The notes under the pieces are model-generated. The model made no database searches. It had not been told where the DNA came from and saw only the letters and a list, made by a program, of their open reading frames with translations. A stretch of DNA of 64,000 bases from CBDIHP01 sp965279195 (lineage in GTDB: Bacteria > Planctomycetota > Planctomycetia > Isosphaerales > Isosphaeraceae): NCBI GenBank assembly GCA_965279195.1, contig CBDIHP010000047.1:62001-126000 (forward strand). Direction: 5' to 3'. Of this stretch, positions 44,551 to 55,860 are shown in pieces; position 1 is the stretch's first letter; every line of letters begins with the position of its first letter. Made by a program: the position numbers and the translations under genes.

Positions 44551-45270
44551 TCAGGCGAGTGCCCGGAAGAGGTCGCGGATCTCGTCTTCGACCTCGGAGG
44601 GGTCGACGAGGGTGGCGGCGATGGATTGCTTGAGGAGTTCGCGGTAGCGCTTGCGGAGGCGGCTGGCGGCGACCTGGACGGCGCCGGGGGTGCTGTTCAG
44701 GCGCGCGGCGATGTCGGCGTGGGGCAGGGCCGACTTGCCCTCGGTGAGCACGGACTTGAGTGCGTCGTAGAGCGGAAGCTTGCCGGCGTCGGCGTATTCG
44801 GTCCGCAGGGTGTCGAGGACCTGGTTCAGGAGGGTGAGGGCCCAGGCGCGGTCGTAGAGGCGTTCGGGGGTGTTGTCGTGGGAGGGTTCGCGGAGGTAGC
44901 GGCCCTCGGCGTCGCGGGCGGAGAGGGAGAGCGCGGGACGGACGCCGCCGCGTTTCAGGGCGTGATTATGTTCAAATCGGTCGCGGAGGAAGCGGTTGCA
45001 GTCGGCGAGGAGGAACGACCGGAATCGGCCCTTGTCGGGGTCGGCGGCGGCGAGGATGGCGTCCCGCTCGATCAGGCGGGCGAAGACGTCCTGGGTGAGG
45101 TCCAGGGCGTCTTCCGGAGGGTTCCCCTTGCGCCTGAGGTAGGCGTAGATGGGATACCAGTAGGTCTCGCAGAGCACGCCCAGCGCCTCGCGGCGGGAGC
45201 GGGCCTCGCGGGCGGCGAGGACCTTGCTCCAGCAGGTGGTGGGGAACTGGGCGTGGGAGTCGGCCGGCAT
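44551..45270 (-). CDS. ECF-type RNA polymerase sigma factor (pair 2)
   Basis: A 239-residue ECF sigma factor of a different group from pairs 1 and 3. Region 2 reads ALGVLCETYWYPIYAYLRRK and ALDLTQDVFARLIERD. Region 4 reads LPHADIAARLNSTPGAVQVA followed by SRLRKRYRELLKQ. The opening FPTTCWSKVLAA is typical of its group in planctomycetes. The start is ATG 45270; the frame is open further left of it only through repeat-like sequence. It is upstream of and co-directional with the zinc-ribbon kinase, which is the likely upstream signal source. Confidence 0.92.
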   Translation of the reverse strand: MPADSHAQFPTTCWSKVLAAREARSRREALGVLCETYWYPIYAYLRRKGNPPEDALDLTQDVFARLIERDAILAAADPDKGRFRSFLLADCNRFLRDRFEHNHALKRGGVRPALSLSARDAEGRYLREPSHDNTPERLYDRAWALTLLNQVLDTLRTEYADAGKLPLYDALKSVLTEGKSALPHADIAARLNSTPGAVQVAASRLRKRYRELLKQSIAATLVDPSEVEDEIRDLFRALA

Positions 45271-45311
45271 GACAACGACCGGGGGGGATTGCGGATGCCG
45301 GGGCGGTCGTC

Positions 45312-45356
45312 GGTGCGGTGGACGCGGACAGGCGTCCGCGTGGCACCACACCCTAC
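45312..45356 (+). repeat. Dispersed repeat family 1 copy with hairpin
   Basis: GGTGCGG at the left and CACCACACCCTAC at the right enclose ACGCGGAC / GTCCGCGT (45322-45341), an 8-bp stem with a 4-base loop. It lies between the stop of the DUF1501 gene and the sigma factor start and may terminate the former. Confidence 0.7.
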
Positions 45357-45360
45357 ATAT

Positions 45361-46752
45361 TCAGACTCGCATGACTTCGCGGATGGGCTCGAGTTCCTGG
45401 AGCAGGGGCATGGGGCGGTTGCCCTTGTCGAACAGGGTGTGGTCGGGGGAGATGCCCATGTGCGTGTACAGGGTGGCGAAGATGTTTTGATGGGTGACCG
45501 GGCGGTCCTTGGCGTAGGCGGCGTTCTTGTCGGTGGCGCCGATGACCTGGCCGTGGTTCATGTCGCCGCCGGCGAGCATGGCGAAATTGACGGCGGGCCA
45601 GTGGTCGCGGCCGGCGTCCTTGTTGATCTGCGGGGTCCGGCCGAACTCGCCCCAGACGACCACGGCCACGTCCTTGTCCAGGCCCTTGGCGTGCAGGTCC
45701 TGCACCAGGGCCGAGAGGCCCTTGTCGAGCTTGGGGATCCGCTCGGCGCACGACTTGAAGTTCTGGCCGTGGGTGTCCCACCGCCCGAACGAGATGGTCA
45801 CGACCCGCACGCCGGCCTCGACCAGCCGGCGGGCCTGGAGGAAGTGGTCCATGCAGCAGGGGGGGCCGTCGGCCTCGTTCTTCATGTCGCCGATGCCGTA
45901 ACGCTCGCGGAGGCGCGGATCCTCCTTCGTCACGTCGAGCGCGTCGTACACGCGACGCGAGCCGAGGATGTCGAACGCGCTCTGGGTGAACGAATCCATG
46001 CCTTGAATCGCATCGGTCTCGTCCATGGCGCGGCGGTAGTCGTCGAGCTGGGCCAGCAGCGACCTCCGCCCCTTGAGGCGGTCGGCCACGAGCACCTTCT
46101 GATCCAGCTCCAGGCCGGCGGTGCCCGCGCGATACTTCTGGCGGTCGGTCTCGCCCTTGGACGACTCATTCCGGTTCGGCGTGAACGGCGCGAAGGCCGA
46201 GCCTAAATAGCCCGGGTCGCCGGGATTGCCCCAGCGGGGCTCGCCGGTGCGGGGTGAGAGCCCGATGAACGGGGGCATGTCGCGGACGACGCCCCCCTGG
46301 ACCTTGGCGACGACGGAGCCGAAGCTCGGCCGGGTGCCCTGGGCGCGGCTAATTATGTCCGAATAGCCGGTGAGGCACTGGCCGGCGGAGTGGTCGCCGT
46401 GGTTGTTCACGAGGGCGCGGAAGGTCGTGAACTTGTCCATCATCCGGGCCAGGCGGGGCATGTGCTCGCACACCTGGAATCCGGGCAGATTGGTCTGGAT
46501 CGGCTTGTATTCGCCGCGGATGCCCTCGGGGGCCTCCGGCTTCATGTCGACCATGTCCATGTGCGGGGCGCCGCCGGCCAGGAAGACCATGATGACGGCC
46601 TTGTGCGACTTGCCGACCCCCGCGAGCGCCTCGGCCTGGAGCAGGCCGGGGAGGGAGAGCCCTCCCATGGCGAGCCCGCCGAGCTTGAGGAAGTCCCTGC
46701 GGCGGATGCCGTCGCAATACCCCGACTGTGCCCGCCCGGCCAACGTCAGCAT
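45361..46752 (-). CDS. DUF1501 family protein with Tat signal
   Basis: A 463-residue exported protein. The twin-arginine signal is RRRDFLKLGGLAMGGLSLPG. The body has DUF1501 features: MVFLAGGAPHMDMVDMKPEA, NNHGDHSAGQCLTGY, SFGRWDTHGQNF, VVVWGEFGRTPQINKDAGRD and HWPAVNFAMLAGG. The family belongs to the alkaline-phosphatase-like superfamily, is very common in planctomycetes and is usually paired with DUF1549/DUF1553 cytochrome-like proteins. No such partner lies in this window. GGGAGG precedes ATG 46752. Confidence 0.94.
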   Translation of the reverse strand: MLTLAGRAQSGYCDGIRRRDFLKLGGLAMGGLSLPGLLQAEALAGVGKSHKAVIMVFLAGGAPHMDMVDMKPEAPEGIRGEYKPIQTNLPGFQVCEHMPRLARMMDKFTTFRALVNNHGDHSAGQCLTGYSDIISRAQGTRPSFGSVVAKVQGGVVRDMPPFIGLSPRTGEPRWGNPGDPGYLGSAFAPFTPNRNESSKGETDRQKYRAGTAGLELDQKVLVADRLKGRRSLLAQLDDYRRAMDETDAIQGMDSFTQSAFDILGSRRVYDALDVTKEDPRLRERYGIGDMKNEADGPPCCMDHFLQARRLVEAGVRVVTISFGRWDTHGQNFKSCAERIPKLDKGLSALVQDLHAKGLDKDVAVVVWGEFGRTPQINKDAGRDHWPAVNFAMLAGGDMNHGQVIGATDKNAAYAKDRPVTHQNIFATLYTHMGISPDHTLFDKGNRPMPLLQELEPIREVMRV

Positions 46753-47057
46753 CGGGAACCTCCCCTGCACCTTACGTTTCGAAATCCGTCTTGGATCGAA
46801 ACGACTCCACGCCCGCATCTGGCTGTTACGCAGGCATTCAACATTGAATCATGCGCCTTTGGCACGCGTTTGGCAAGGGCGAGGGTGGGGATTGGGGAGG
46901 CAGATTGGACCGCAAAGACGCAAAGAGCGCAGAGTGGGCAGGGTAGGGTGCCACGCGATCCCGCCAGGGTCGCGTCCACCACAGCGGACGGAGGTGGTCG
47001 ACACGCCGTTTTTCAGTGTGTCCGGTCCCACGTGGCCGATCATGGCCAGTTTGCGGG
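46753..47057. other. Non-coding interval
   Basis: About 305 bases. CCGCAAAGACGCAAAGAGCG near 46910 is a short A-rich direct repeat of ACGCAAAG words. 46944-46985 (GTAGGGTGCCACGCGATCCC...) is a degenerate family 1 copy. No gene is supported. Confidence 0.45.
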
Positions 47058-47561
47058 TTATTCGGAGATCGGCTCGGGCTTCACGAGCCCCCGGCGCTCT
47101 TGATAATCGCGGAGGGCGGCCTGATAGGCACGGGCCCGCGCGATGCAGTAGCCGCCCCAGCCGATGGCCGAGAGGATGAAGATCGCGCCGAAGGCCGGGA
47201 AGGCGATTTTCGCCATCGCGAACGGCCCGAAGTCGGGGAAGGCCGAGGTGATCGCGACCGCCATCGCCGTCCAGAACCCGCCGAAGGCCACGCCGATGAC
47301 GATCACCCCGATCCCCATCGCCAGGCTCGGCACCATCGGGTTCCGGAACCGGTCGTTCACCAGGTACCGCTGGCGCAAGACGTTCCACTCGTGGTCCACC
47401 CGGGCCAGCTCCCTCTGGGAACGGATCTCGTCCAGGAGCCCCGCCCGATCTTCCTGGGCCCCGGCCAGCACCGCCGCCTTGGCCTTCTCGAACTCCTCCC
47501 CGCTCAACGCCCCCCGGCGCCTCAGGTCGTCGAGCCGGGTCAGATCGTCCGCCACACCCAT
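47058..47561 (-). CDS. SHOCT-domain membrane protein
   Basis: A 167-residue protein. The N-terminal LTRLDDLRRRGALSGEEFEK is a SHOCT (short C-terminal-like) motif, here at the N-terminus. Two hydrophobic segments follow (LAMGIGVIVIGVAFGGFWTA and IAFPAFGAIFILSAIGWGGY) and a basic tail (ALRDYQERRGLVKPEPISE). SHOCT segments are thought to mediate oligomerisation. GGAGG lies six bases before ATG 47561. Its function is unknown. Confidence 0.8.
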   Translation of the reverse strand: MGVADDLTRLDDLRRRGALSGEEFEKAKAAVLAGAQEDRAGLLDEIRSQRELARVDHEWNVLRQRYLVNDRFRNPMVPSLAMGIGVIVIGVAFGGFWTAMAVAITSAFPDFGPFAMAKIAFPAFGAIFILSAIGWGGYCIARARAYQAALRDYQERRGLVKPEPISE

Positions 47562-47619
47562 CGGGGTCCTCCTTTCCTTTGTCCGGCAGGATGTTCGCCC
47601 CACGGCCGGATTTATTGGC

Positions 47620-47656
47620 AGGGTGTGGTGCCGCGCACGACGCCTGGCTCCACACC
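47620..47656 (-). repeat. Dispersed repeat family 1 copy
   Basis: AGGGTGTGGTGCCGCGCACG ... GGCTCCACACC, in the gap between the SHOCT gene and the low-GC island. It resembles the copy at 55732-55770 (GCACGACGC core). Confidence 0.65.
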
Positions 47657-47710
47657 GAGGTGAGGCAATCGTCTGTCATAAATGCTGGAAGCATCGCTGC
47701 TTTTTGCTTC

Positions 47711-48559
47711 TCAGAACAGTTGCGTGGCAAATCCGGGGCGTTCGACACTAACTAACCAGACTTGGCCGAAGGGGGAGCGCTCAAGTTCGAATCCGCTTTT
47801 TTCGACAGCTTCGACGATGCTCGGATCGCCTGAGATCATGGTTGTCAAATCGTTCTCATGATCACATGTGAGTACTAGCCACAGGGGTGAGTCGGCCGGC
47901 TGATACTTGCCAGTTGCGATAAGGGACTGAATCCGCCTTGATTTCGAGTCAATGGGAGTCCGGATGGAATTTGCGGTCGGAGAAGTCCACGCCACATTCG
48001 TGTTGTAACAGAAACTCGGAAGATAATGGGCACCACCGAATCGGTGAATTTCGATGACTTCGACGTGCTTCGATAACTGAGGATAATCTCGCGCCGACAG
48101 ACTGAACCACCACCCCTGAATGTGCCCCGCAGTACCAGCTATCAAATTCTCATCGAACGACAATTTGCAGACGTCACGTGTTGTTGGCCAAAATGCAAGA
48201 GTATGTCTGACGCACTCCTGAATTTCATCCGCGACTCTACTACGTGATGCCCTGAATGGAATCGATGGATCATGGAAGCAGAGACTGACGGCGATCCCTT
48301 TGCAAATTTCGAGCACAGACAGCCGGTCGTCGATTTCCTGCCTGAGAGATTCCCATCTCTGCTGAGCACCAGCACGATCTCGATCCTTCGTATATCGAGT
48401 GACCTCGATATGAAGCTCGGGCAGACCGGAGCGGACAACTACGATGTCAGGCGGATCCGAACCGCGACGGATCTCGTCGTAGGGAATGCCTTGCGATTCC
48501 AGTAGAGACAATACCACCGATCGTTCCTCGGTGAACTTCTCGGGTCTCGGGTCTGACAT
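47711..48559 (-). CDS. Restriction-endonuclease-like protein, candidate PD-(D/E)XK fold
   Basis: A 282-residue protein in DNA visibly less GC-rich than its neighbours (about half G+C by eye). Near the N-terminus EERSVVLSLLESQGI, RRGSDPPDIVVV and LPELHIEVTRY fit the spacing of a restriction-like nuclease core: E11/12, D38 and E52-V-T54, where T replaces the usual lysine. DPPD...EVT patterns occur in restriction-related proteins of unknown function. The rest (GHIQGWWFSLSARDYPQL, HDPSIPFRASRSRVADEIQE) is not recognised. It lies 41 bases after the HNH gene on the same strand, so they are probably one operon. Confidence 0.75.
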   Translation of the reverse strand: MSDPRPEKFTEERSVVLSLLESQGIPYDEIRRGSDPPDIVVVRSGLPELHIEVTRYTKDRDRAGAQQRWESLRQEIDDRLSVLEICKGIAVSLCFHDPSIPFRASRSRVADEIQECVRHTLAFWPTTRDVCKLSFDENLIAGTAGHIQGWWFSLSARDYPQLSKHVEVIEIHRFGGAHYLPSFCYNTNVAWTSPTANSIRTPIDSKSRRIQSLIATGKYQPADSPLWLVLTCDHENDLTTMISGDPSIVEAVEKSGFELERSPFGQVWLVSVERPGFATQLF

Positions 48560-48600
48560 AGCTATCGAGTCCGCCGTCCAGAGAAGACCGCCAAGAACCC

Positions 48601-49980
48601 CTATATCTTGTCGCCCTTCTGGAGGTTGCAGCGTCTGCAAAGCAGCCGGACATTCCCCGTGGTGTTCGCCCCGCCGCGTGAATGCGGGATGACGTGATCG
48701 AATTCCAGATAATTCGCGTCGGAGCAGAGGACGCACTTCCCCCCGTCTCGTGCCCAGACCTCGCGCTTGACATGCTCCGGAATATGCCGGGTGAGTTCGG
48801 AGGAGAATCTCTCGACCAGCAGGCCCTTGCCCCGCTTGACGAGACCGACCATGACCGCTTCGAGGAGGTCCATATCGCCGACCCGGTAGGTCCCGGTACC
48901 GCGGGTTACCTGGAGCTGCAGGTACAAATCTCGATGGTTGAGCCGCTCGATATTTGCGACCTTCCACGGGGCGAAGTGGAAACTCTTCACTGGAGACACG
49001 AACAGGACCCGCTTGTTCGTCACGACCAGGTTCCCCGACACCGACTTGATCGATTTCGAGGTCTGGTAGATGTGGACGCTCTCGCCTTCCCAATGGCAAA
49101 GCTCGCCCGAGTCGAGCAAGCTGCGCGACTTCAAGCTCGGGAGTTGGCCCTTCCGGACGCGCGAGAGTTCCTTGGCCCGGTCGATCTTGGACCAGTAGCC
49201 CGCCGCCACTTCGCGGCCGACGCCTGCCTCATCCTGGAGCCATTTCAGGAGGCGCTCCTCGTCGGGGGTGACCTCGCCATCGGACAGGATCGAACTGAAG
49301 CATTCGCGGAACAAGCGCAGACGCGAATCCATGTCGGTCAGGAGTGACTTACCCTCAAAAACCCCGAGCGTCTGCTTAAAGTGCGCTAGGAGTTCGAGAT
49401 CCTCTGGAGTCAGCCGGCCCTTGTCGATGATACGACGGATCATGTTCTCGTAAGCGAACCCTGTGGATTCAATCGCGGCGATCCGGCTGACCTCCTCGGT
49501 GATGTTGAGTCCCTTCCGGAGCGATTCGAGTTCCGCCGCCTCCTCGGGAGTGATGGACTCATCGCCCACAATTCGATTCATAACTTCCTGATATTTCGAC
49601 GTTTTCGCGGACTCCTCGATCAACGCCGCCTGGGTCGAGCTGACTCGCAGCGCGTCGCGGATCGCGGCAAGGAATTTCGATTCTTTCTCCGTGATGATCC
49701 CGTCGGAGATCACATGCTTTACGAAGGCCGAGTAGACGTCCTCGATCACGCCAGCTTTGTCGGTTTCGCTGAGCGTCGCCTCGGCGAGGACTTCGCCGAG
49801 ATTGAAGTCACTGAGCCGGAATTTCTTGAGTCGGCGGATCAGGGTCTCTCGCAAGGCTGACTTCTGTTGTTTTCTTTCTTCTTCGAGGCGACCCGCGGCC
49901 ACGCGATTGTGGTAGGCCAGCGATCCACCGGCGAGTACGACGGCCAACCCGCCGAAACCGAGCAGAATTTCAGCAAACAT
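48601..49980 (-). CDS. Membrane-anchored TerB-like / PH-like / HNH endonuclease fusion
   Basis: A 459-residue protein. Residues 3-23 form one transmembrane helix. Between 60 and 255 are four similar helical units, each with a D-G/E-x-(I/L/V)-(T)-x-(E/D)-E turn (SDGIITEKE 92-100, GDESITPEE 139-147, DKGRLTPED 186-194, SDGEVTPDE 233-241), as in TerB-like domains. Residues 293-385 resemble a bacterial PH/GRAM barrel (LVVTNKRVLFVSPVKSFHFA). The C-terminal HNH nuclease has CVLCSDANYLEFDHVIPHSR and LLCRRCNLQKGD (Cys416, 419, 448, 451; Asp428, His429). All HNH residues are present. ATG 49980 is preferred to GTG 49992. Confidence 0.85.
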   Translation of the reverse strand: MFAEILLGFGGLAVVLAGGSLAYHNRVAAGRLEEERKQQKSALRETLIRRLKKFRLSDFNLGEVLAEATLSETDKAGVIEDVYSAFVKHVISDGIITEKESKFLAAIRDALRVSSTQAALIEESAKTSKYQEVMNRIVGDESITPEEAAELESLRKGLNITEEVSRIAAIESTGFAYENMIRRIIDKGRLTPEDLELLAHFKQTLGVFEGKSLLTDMDSRLRLFRECFSSILSDGEVTPDEERLLKWLQDEAGVGREVAAGYWSKIDRAKELSRVRKGQLPSLKSRSLLDSGELCHWEGESVHIYQTSKSIKSVSGNLVVTNKRVLFVSPVKSFHFAPWKVANIERLNHRDLYLQLQVTRGTGTYRVGDMDLLEAVMVGLVKRGKGLLVERFSSELTRHIPEHVKREVWARDGGKCVLCSDANYLEFDHVIPHSRGGANTTGNVRLLCRRCNLQKGDKI

Positions 49981-50537
49981 CGTTGGGGGCACCTCTGAGC
50001 AGGGGCAAGCCGTTATTTATCCCGACAAAATAGCATGTTCTGCCGCGTAGGACCAGCAATTCGGTTGGATGAAGGGGCGGACCCCACCGCTCGGTCCCCG
50101 CGGAGGACCCAACGCCGACATCGGTGTTGAAGCCGCGAGGACGTCTCCCGGTCCCCGCGGAGAATCCCATCGTAGGGTGTGATGGCCGCGTCCTCGCGGC
50201 CACCGCACCGACATCGGCGAGCGACGTCGCATGGCGCCCGCGCACAGTCCGGGGCCGCTTCGCCGAGCGGGAGTTCGCTCTCGACGCCCCCGCCGGACGG
50301 CCGTTCGAGATCCGGGCCGTCTCGACATCAACGGGGTCCCGAAGTGAGGATCCGAGGAGGGTTTGCCGATCGGCACCGAAGTGCCTACGCTACTGGGTGC
50401 AAGCGTGCCTCGGCGGGGAGGCGGCCCGGATTCCGGGGAATTCCTGGCGGGGTCTGCGGGGGTTTCCCGCACGTTAGGGACACGACGTCCGGGGTCGGAC
50501 GTCCAGACCTATGGATCCCATCGGGAGAACCCACAAC
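49981..50537. promoter_or_regulatory. Divergent intergenic region with large inverted repeat
   Basis: About 560 bases between the HNH gene and an RTX protein. A short AT-rich part lies just upstream of the HNH gene (TATTTATCCCGACAAAATAG, 50014-50033). An inverted pair follows at 50115-50143 and 50189-50217 (CCGACATCGGTG ... CCGCGAGGACG), of which the right arm is a family 1 copy (50172-50209). GGTCCCCGCGGAG occurs at about 50094 and again at 50151. Confidence 0.55.
50115..50217. repeat. Inverted family 1 repeat pair
   Basis: Left arm 50115-50143 (CCGACATCGGTG, six differing bases, CCGCGAGGACG) matches the reverse complement of 50189-50217 at most positions. A family 1 end TAGGGTGTGATGG lies at 50173-50185. 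Confidence 0.7.
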
Positions 50538-51956
50538 ATGACGGACCGAACGATCGGGCGGCCCCGCCGCGCCCGTGCACTGGGCGTCAGTGTCGAGGCG
50601 CTGGAAGCCCGCGAGGTGCTGTCCACGGCCACGATGCAGCTCATCAACACGGCCAACCTGCCCGGCGGCAAGGTGGACATCTACGCCAACAACGTCCGGA
50701 TCGCCAACGACCTCTCGGCCAGGGCCGCGACGGCGTTCCTGAGCGTCCCGGCCGAGAAGGCGCTCAAGCTCGACGTGGTGGACTTCCGCGCCGCCAATAA
50801 TGTCAGGCCGCTGGCCACCCAGACCGTCCGGCTCGCGAAGGGCCAGGCGATGGTCGGGGTGATGGCGGGGACGCCGGGGCCGAAGGGGGATTTCTCGATC
50901 GCCATGGCGTCCGGCGGCAAGAGCCGCGCGGCCCGGACGGACGCGACCGATATCCTCGTGTTCAACGGCATGGCCGGCTCCCCCCGCCTCGACCTCCGCG
51001 TCGAGAACGGGTCGAACGTCGCCGACGACGCCGGCTTCCGGCAGTTCGGCGCGGCGGCGAAATACCAGTCGCTCCGCTCGGCCGACGTCGACCTGGAGGT
51101 GATGCTCGGCAACGGCCGGACGCAGGTGGCCGAGTTCGACGCGAACCTGCTGCGCATGCGGGGCCAGGCGATGGTCCTGGTCGCCACCGGGCGGATGCAG
51201 GACGGCCCAGGCGGCATCGGCCTGCTCGCCGTCCAGCCCAGCGGCCAGGCGACCCCCTTGCCGCTCTCGGCCACCGACATCCAGGGCTCCGACGGCAGCG
51301 ACTTCTTCGTCGTCACCTCGCAGGTCGACGGCATCACGCAGGTCATCAACTCGGCCGACGGCTCGATCCGCGAGTTCGTCGCCGCGACCAGCCCGACCGT
51401 CACCATCGACGCCGGCGCGGGCGACAACGGCGTGGCGGTCTACAACCCCAACGTCAGCAAGCTCGTGGATGTGAACATCCGCGGCGGCCAGGGCAAGGAC
51501 GTGCTCTACGTCGTCGGCGACGAGGGCGACGACAATATCGTCGCCACCCAGGACGGCGACCGCGTCTCGTTCGCCACCGGCTTCGGCCGGTTCAGCTACA
51601 CCGGGCTCGACCAGATCAACGTCTTCGGCCAGCTGGGCAACGACCGCATCGACCTCTCGGGCGTCCGCTCCCCGTTCGCGAGCGTGATCGGGGGCGACGG
51701 CGACGACACGATCCTCGGCACCGCCGGCGACGACTACCTCTCCGGCGACGAGGGCAACGATACGATCTTCGGCGGCGAGGGCAACGATACGATCTTCGGC
51801 GGCAACGGCGACGACCGCATCGAAGGCCAGGCCGGCGACGACCGCCTCTACGGCGACCCCGGGTTCGACCTCCTGATCGACACCCTCGGCGTGAACATCC
51901 TCATCGACCCCGATGACCTCGACGGCGACGGCCGCGACGACCGCGACAAGGCCTGA
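50538..51956 (+). CDS. LEPR-XLL protein with DUF4397-like and RTX repeats
   Basis: A 472-residue secreted protein. The N-terminal export motif variant is VEALEAREVLS at about residues 19-29. Two DUF4397-like beta domains follow (MQLINTANLPGGKVDIYANN and DILVFNGMAGSPRLDLRVEN). Residues 385-450 hold calcium-binding nonapeptide repeats (GGDGDDTILG, SGDEGNDTIFGGEGNDTIFG). The end IDPDDLDGDGRDDRDKA resembles a calcium loop. It is probably a calcium-stabilised surface protein. It ends 64 bases before a kinase gene and may share its transcript. Confidence 0.9.
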   Translation: MTDRTIGRPRRARALGVSVEALEAREVLSTATMQLINTANLPGGKVDIYANNVRIANDLSARAATAFLSVPAEKALKLDVVDFRAANNVRPLATQTVRLAKGQAMVGVMAGTPGPKGDFSIAMASGGKSRAARTDATDILVFNGMAGSPRLDLRVENGSNVADDAGFRQFGAAAKYQSLRSADVDLEVMLGNGRTQVAEFDANLLRMRGQAMVLVATGRMQDGPGGIGLLAVQPSGQATPLPLSATDIQGSDGSDFFVVTSQVDGITQVINSADGSIREFVAATSPTVTIDAGAGDNGVAVYNPNVSKLVDVNIRGGQGKDVLYVVGDEGDDNIVATQDGDRVSFATGFGRFSYTGLDQINVFGQLGNDRIDLSGVRSPFASVIGGDGDDTILGTAGDDYLSGDEGNDTIFGGEGNDTIFGGNGDDRIEGQAGDDRLYGDPGFDLLIDTLGVNILIDPDDLDGDGRDDRDKA

Positions 51957-52020
51957 GCCCGTCGCCGGGCGCGGGGCCGGATCCCCCCGCGCCCGGCGGT
52001 CGAACCATGAGGATACTCCG

Positions 52021-55139
<3,119 letters not shown>

Positions 55140-55143
<4 letters not shown>

Positions 55144-55712
55144 ACGCTTCGGCCGATCCGGATGCGATCCCCGACCCGACCGGCGATCCCACGGCCGTCC
55201 TGAGCGGCCCGGCGCTGTTCGAGCGGGTCTACGGCGAGCTGCGGGGCATGGCCGCCGCGCGGCTGCTCCTGGAGCGCCCGGGGCAGACGCTCTCGGCGAC
55301 GGCCCTGGTGCACGAGGTCTATTTGCGACTGCTGGGTTCGGAGGCCGGGGTGTCGTTCGAGAACCGCCGGCAGTTCTTCGGCGCCGCCGCCGAGGCGATG
55401 CGCCGGATCCTCATCGACGCCGCCCGACGCCGCCACGCCCGCAAGCGTTCGGGCCAGCGTGCGCCGGTGGACCTGGAGTCGCTCTGCGGCGACCCCGGCC
55501 GCGACCCCGGCCTGATGCTGGCCGTGGACGACGCCCTGGCTCGCCTCGCCCTCGACGACCCCGAGGCGGCCGAACTGGTCCGCCTGCGCATCTATGTCGG
55601 CGCCAGCATGCCCGAATCCGCCGCCATCCTCGGCCGCCCCCTCCGCTCCGCCGAACGCCTCTGGACCTACGCCCGCGCCTGGCTCGCCCGCGACCTCCGC
55701 GACGCGCATTGA
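55140..55712 (+). CDS. ECF-type RNA polymerase sigma factor (pair 3)
   Basis: A 190-residue ECF sigma factor of the same group as pair 1. It shares SATALVHEVYLRLLG, QFFGAAAEAMRRILIDAARR and the region 4 ending SAAILGRPLRSAERLWTYAR. Region 4 looks less canonical than in pair 1: LGRPLRSAERLW replaces LGISESTAENDW at the recognition helix, so the -35 specificity may differ. It starts within the kinase stop (ATGA). An inverted family 1 pair ends the transcript. Confidence 0.92.
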
Positions 55713-55731
55713 ACGAGGAACCTGTCATCAA

Positions 55732-55860
55732 GTAGGGTGTGGTGCCACGCACGACGCGTGGCTCCGCACCGACATCGGCGGATGACGACGCCTCGGGGTT
55801 CGCCGCGGGGCCGACGTGAACAGGTGCGGAGGCCGCGAGGACGCGGCCACCACACCCTAC
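55732..55860. terminator. Inverted family 1 repeats between convergent genes
   Basis: GTAGGGTGTGGTGCC (55732 on) and GGCCACCACACCCTAC (ending 55860) are inverted copies of the same repeat about 100 bases apart. The TAG stop of the leftward gene (55857-55859) lies in the last bases. Likely bidirectional terminator. Confidence 0.65.

Noticed and set aside
47711..48559. Complete type II restriction system
   Set aside because: No DNA methyltransferase gene is present in the island or near it.
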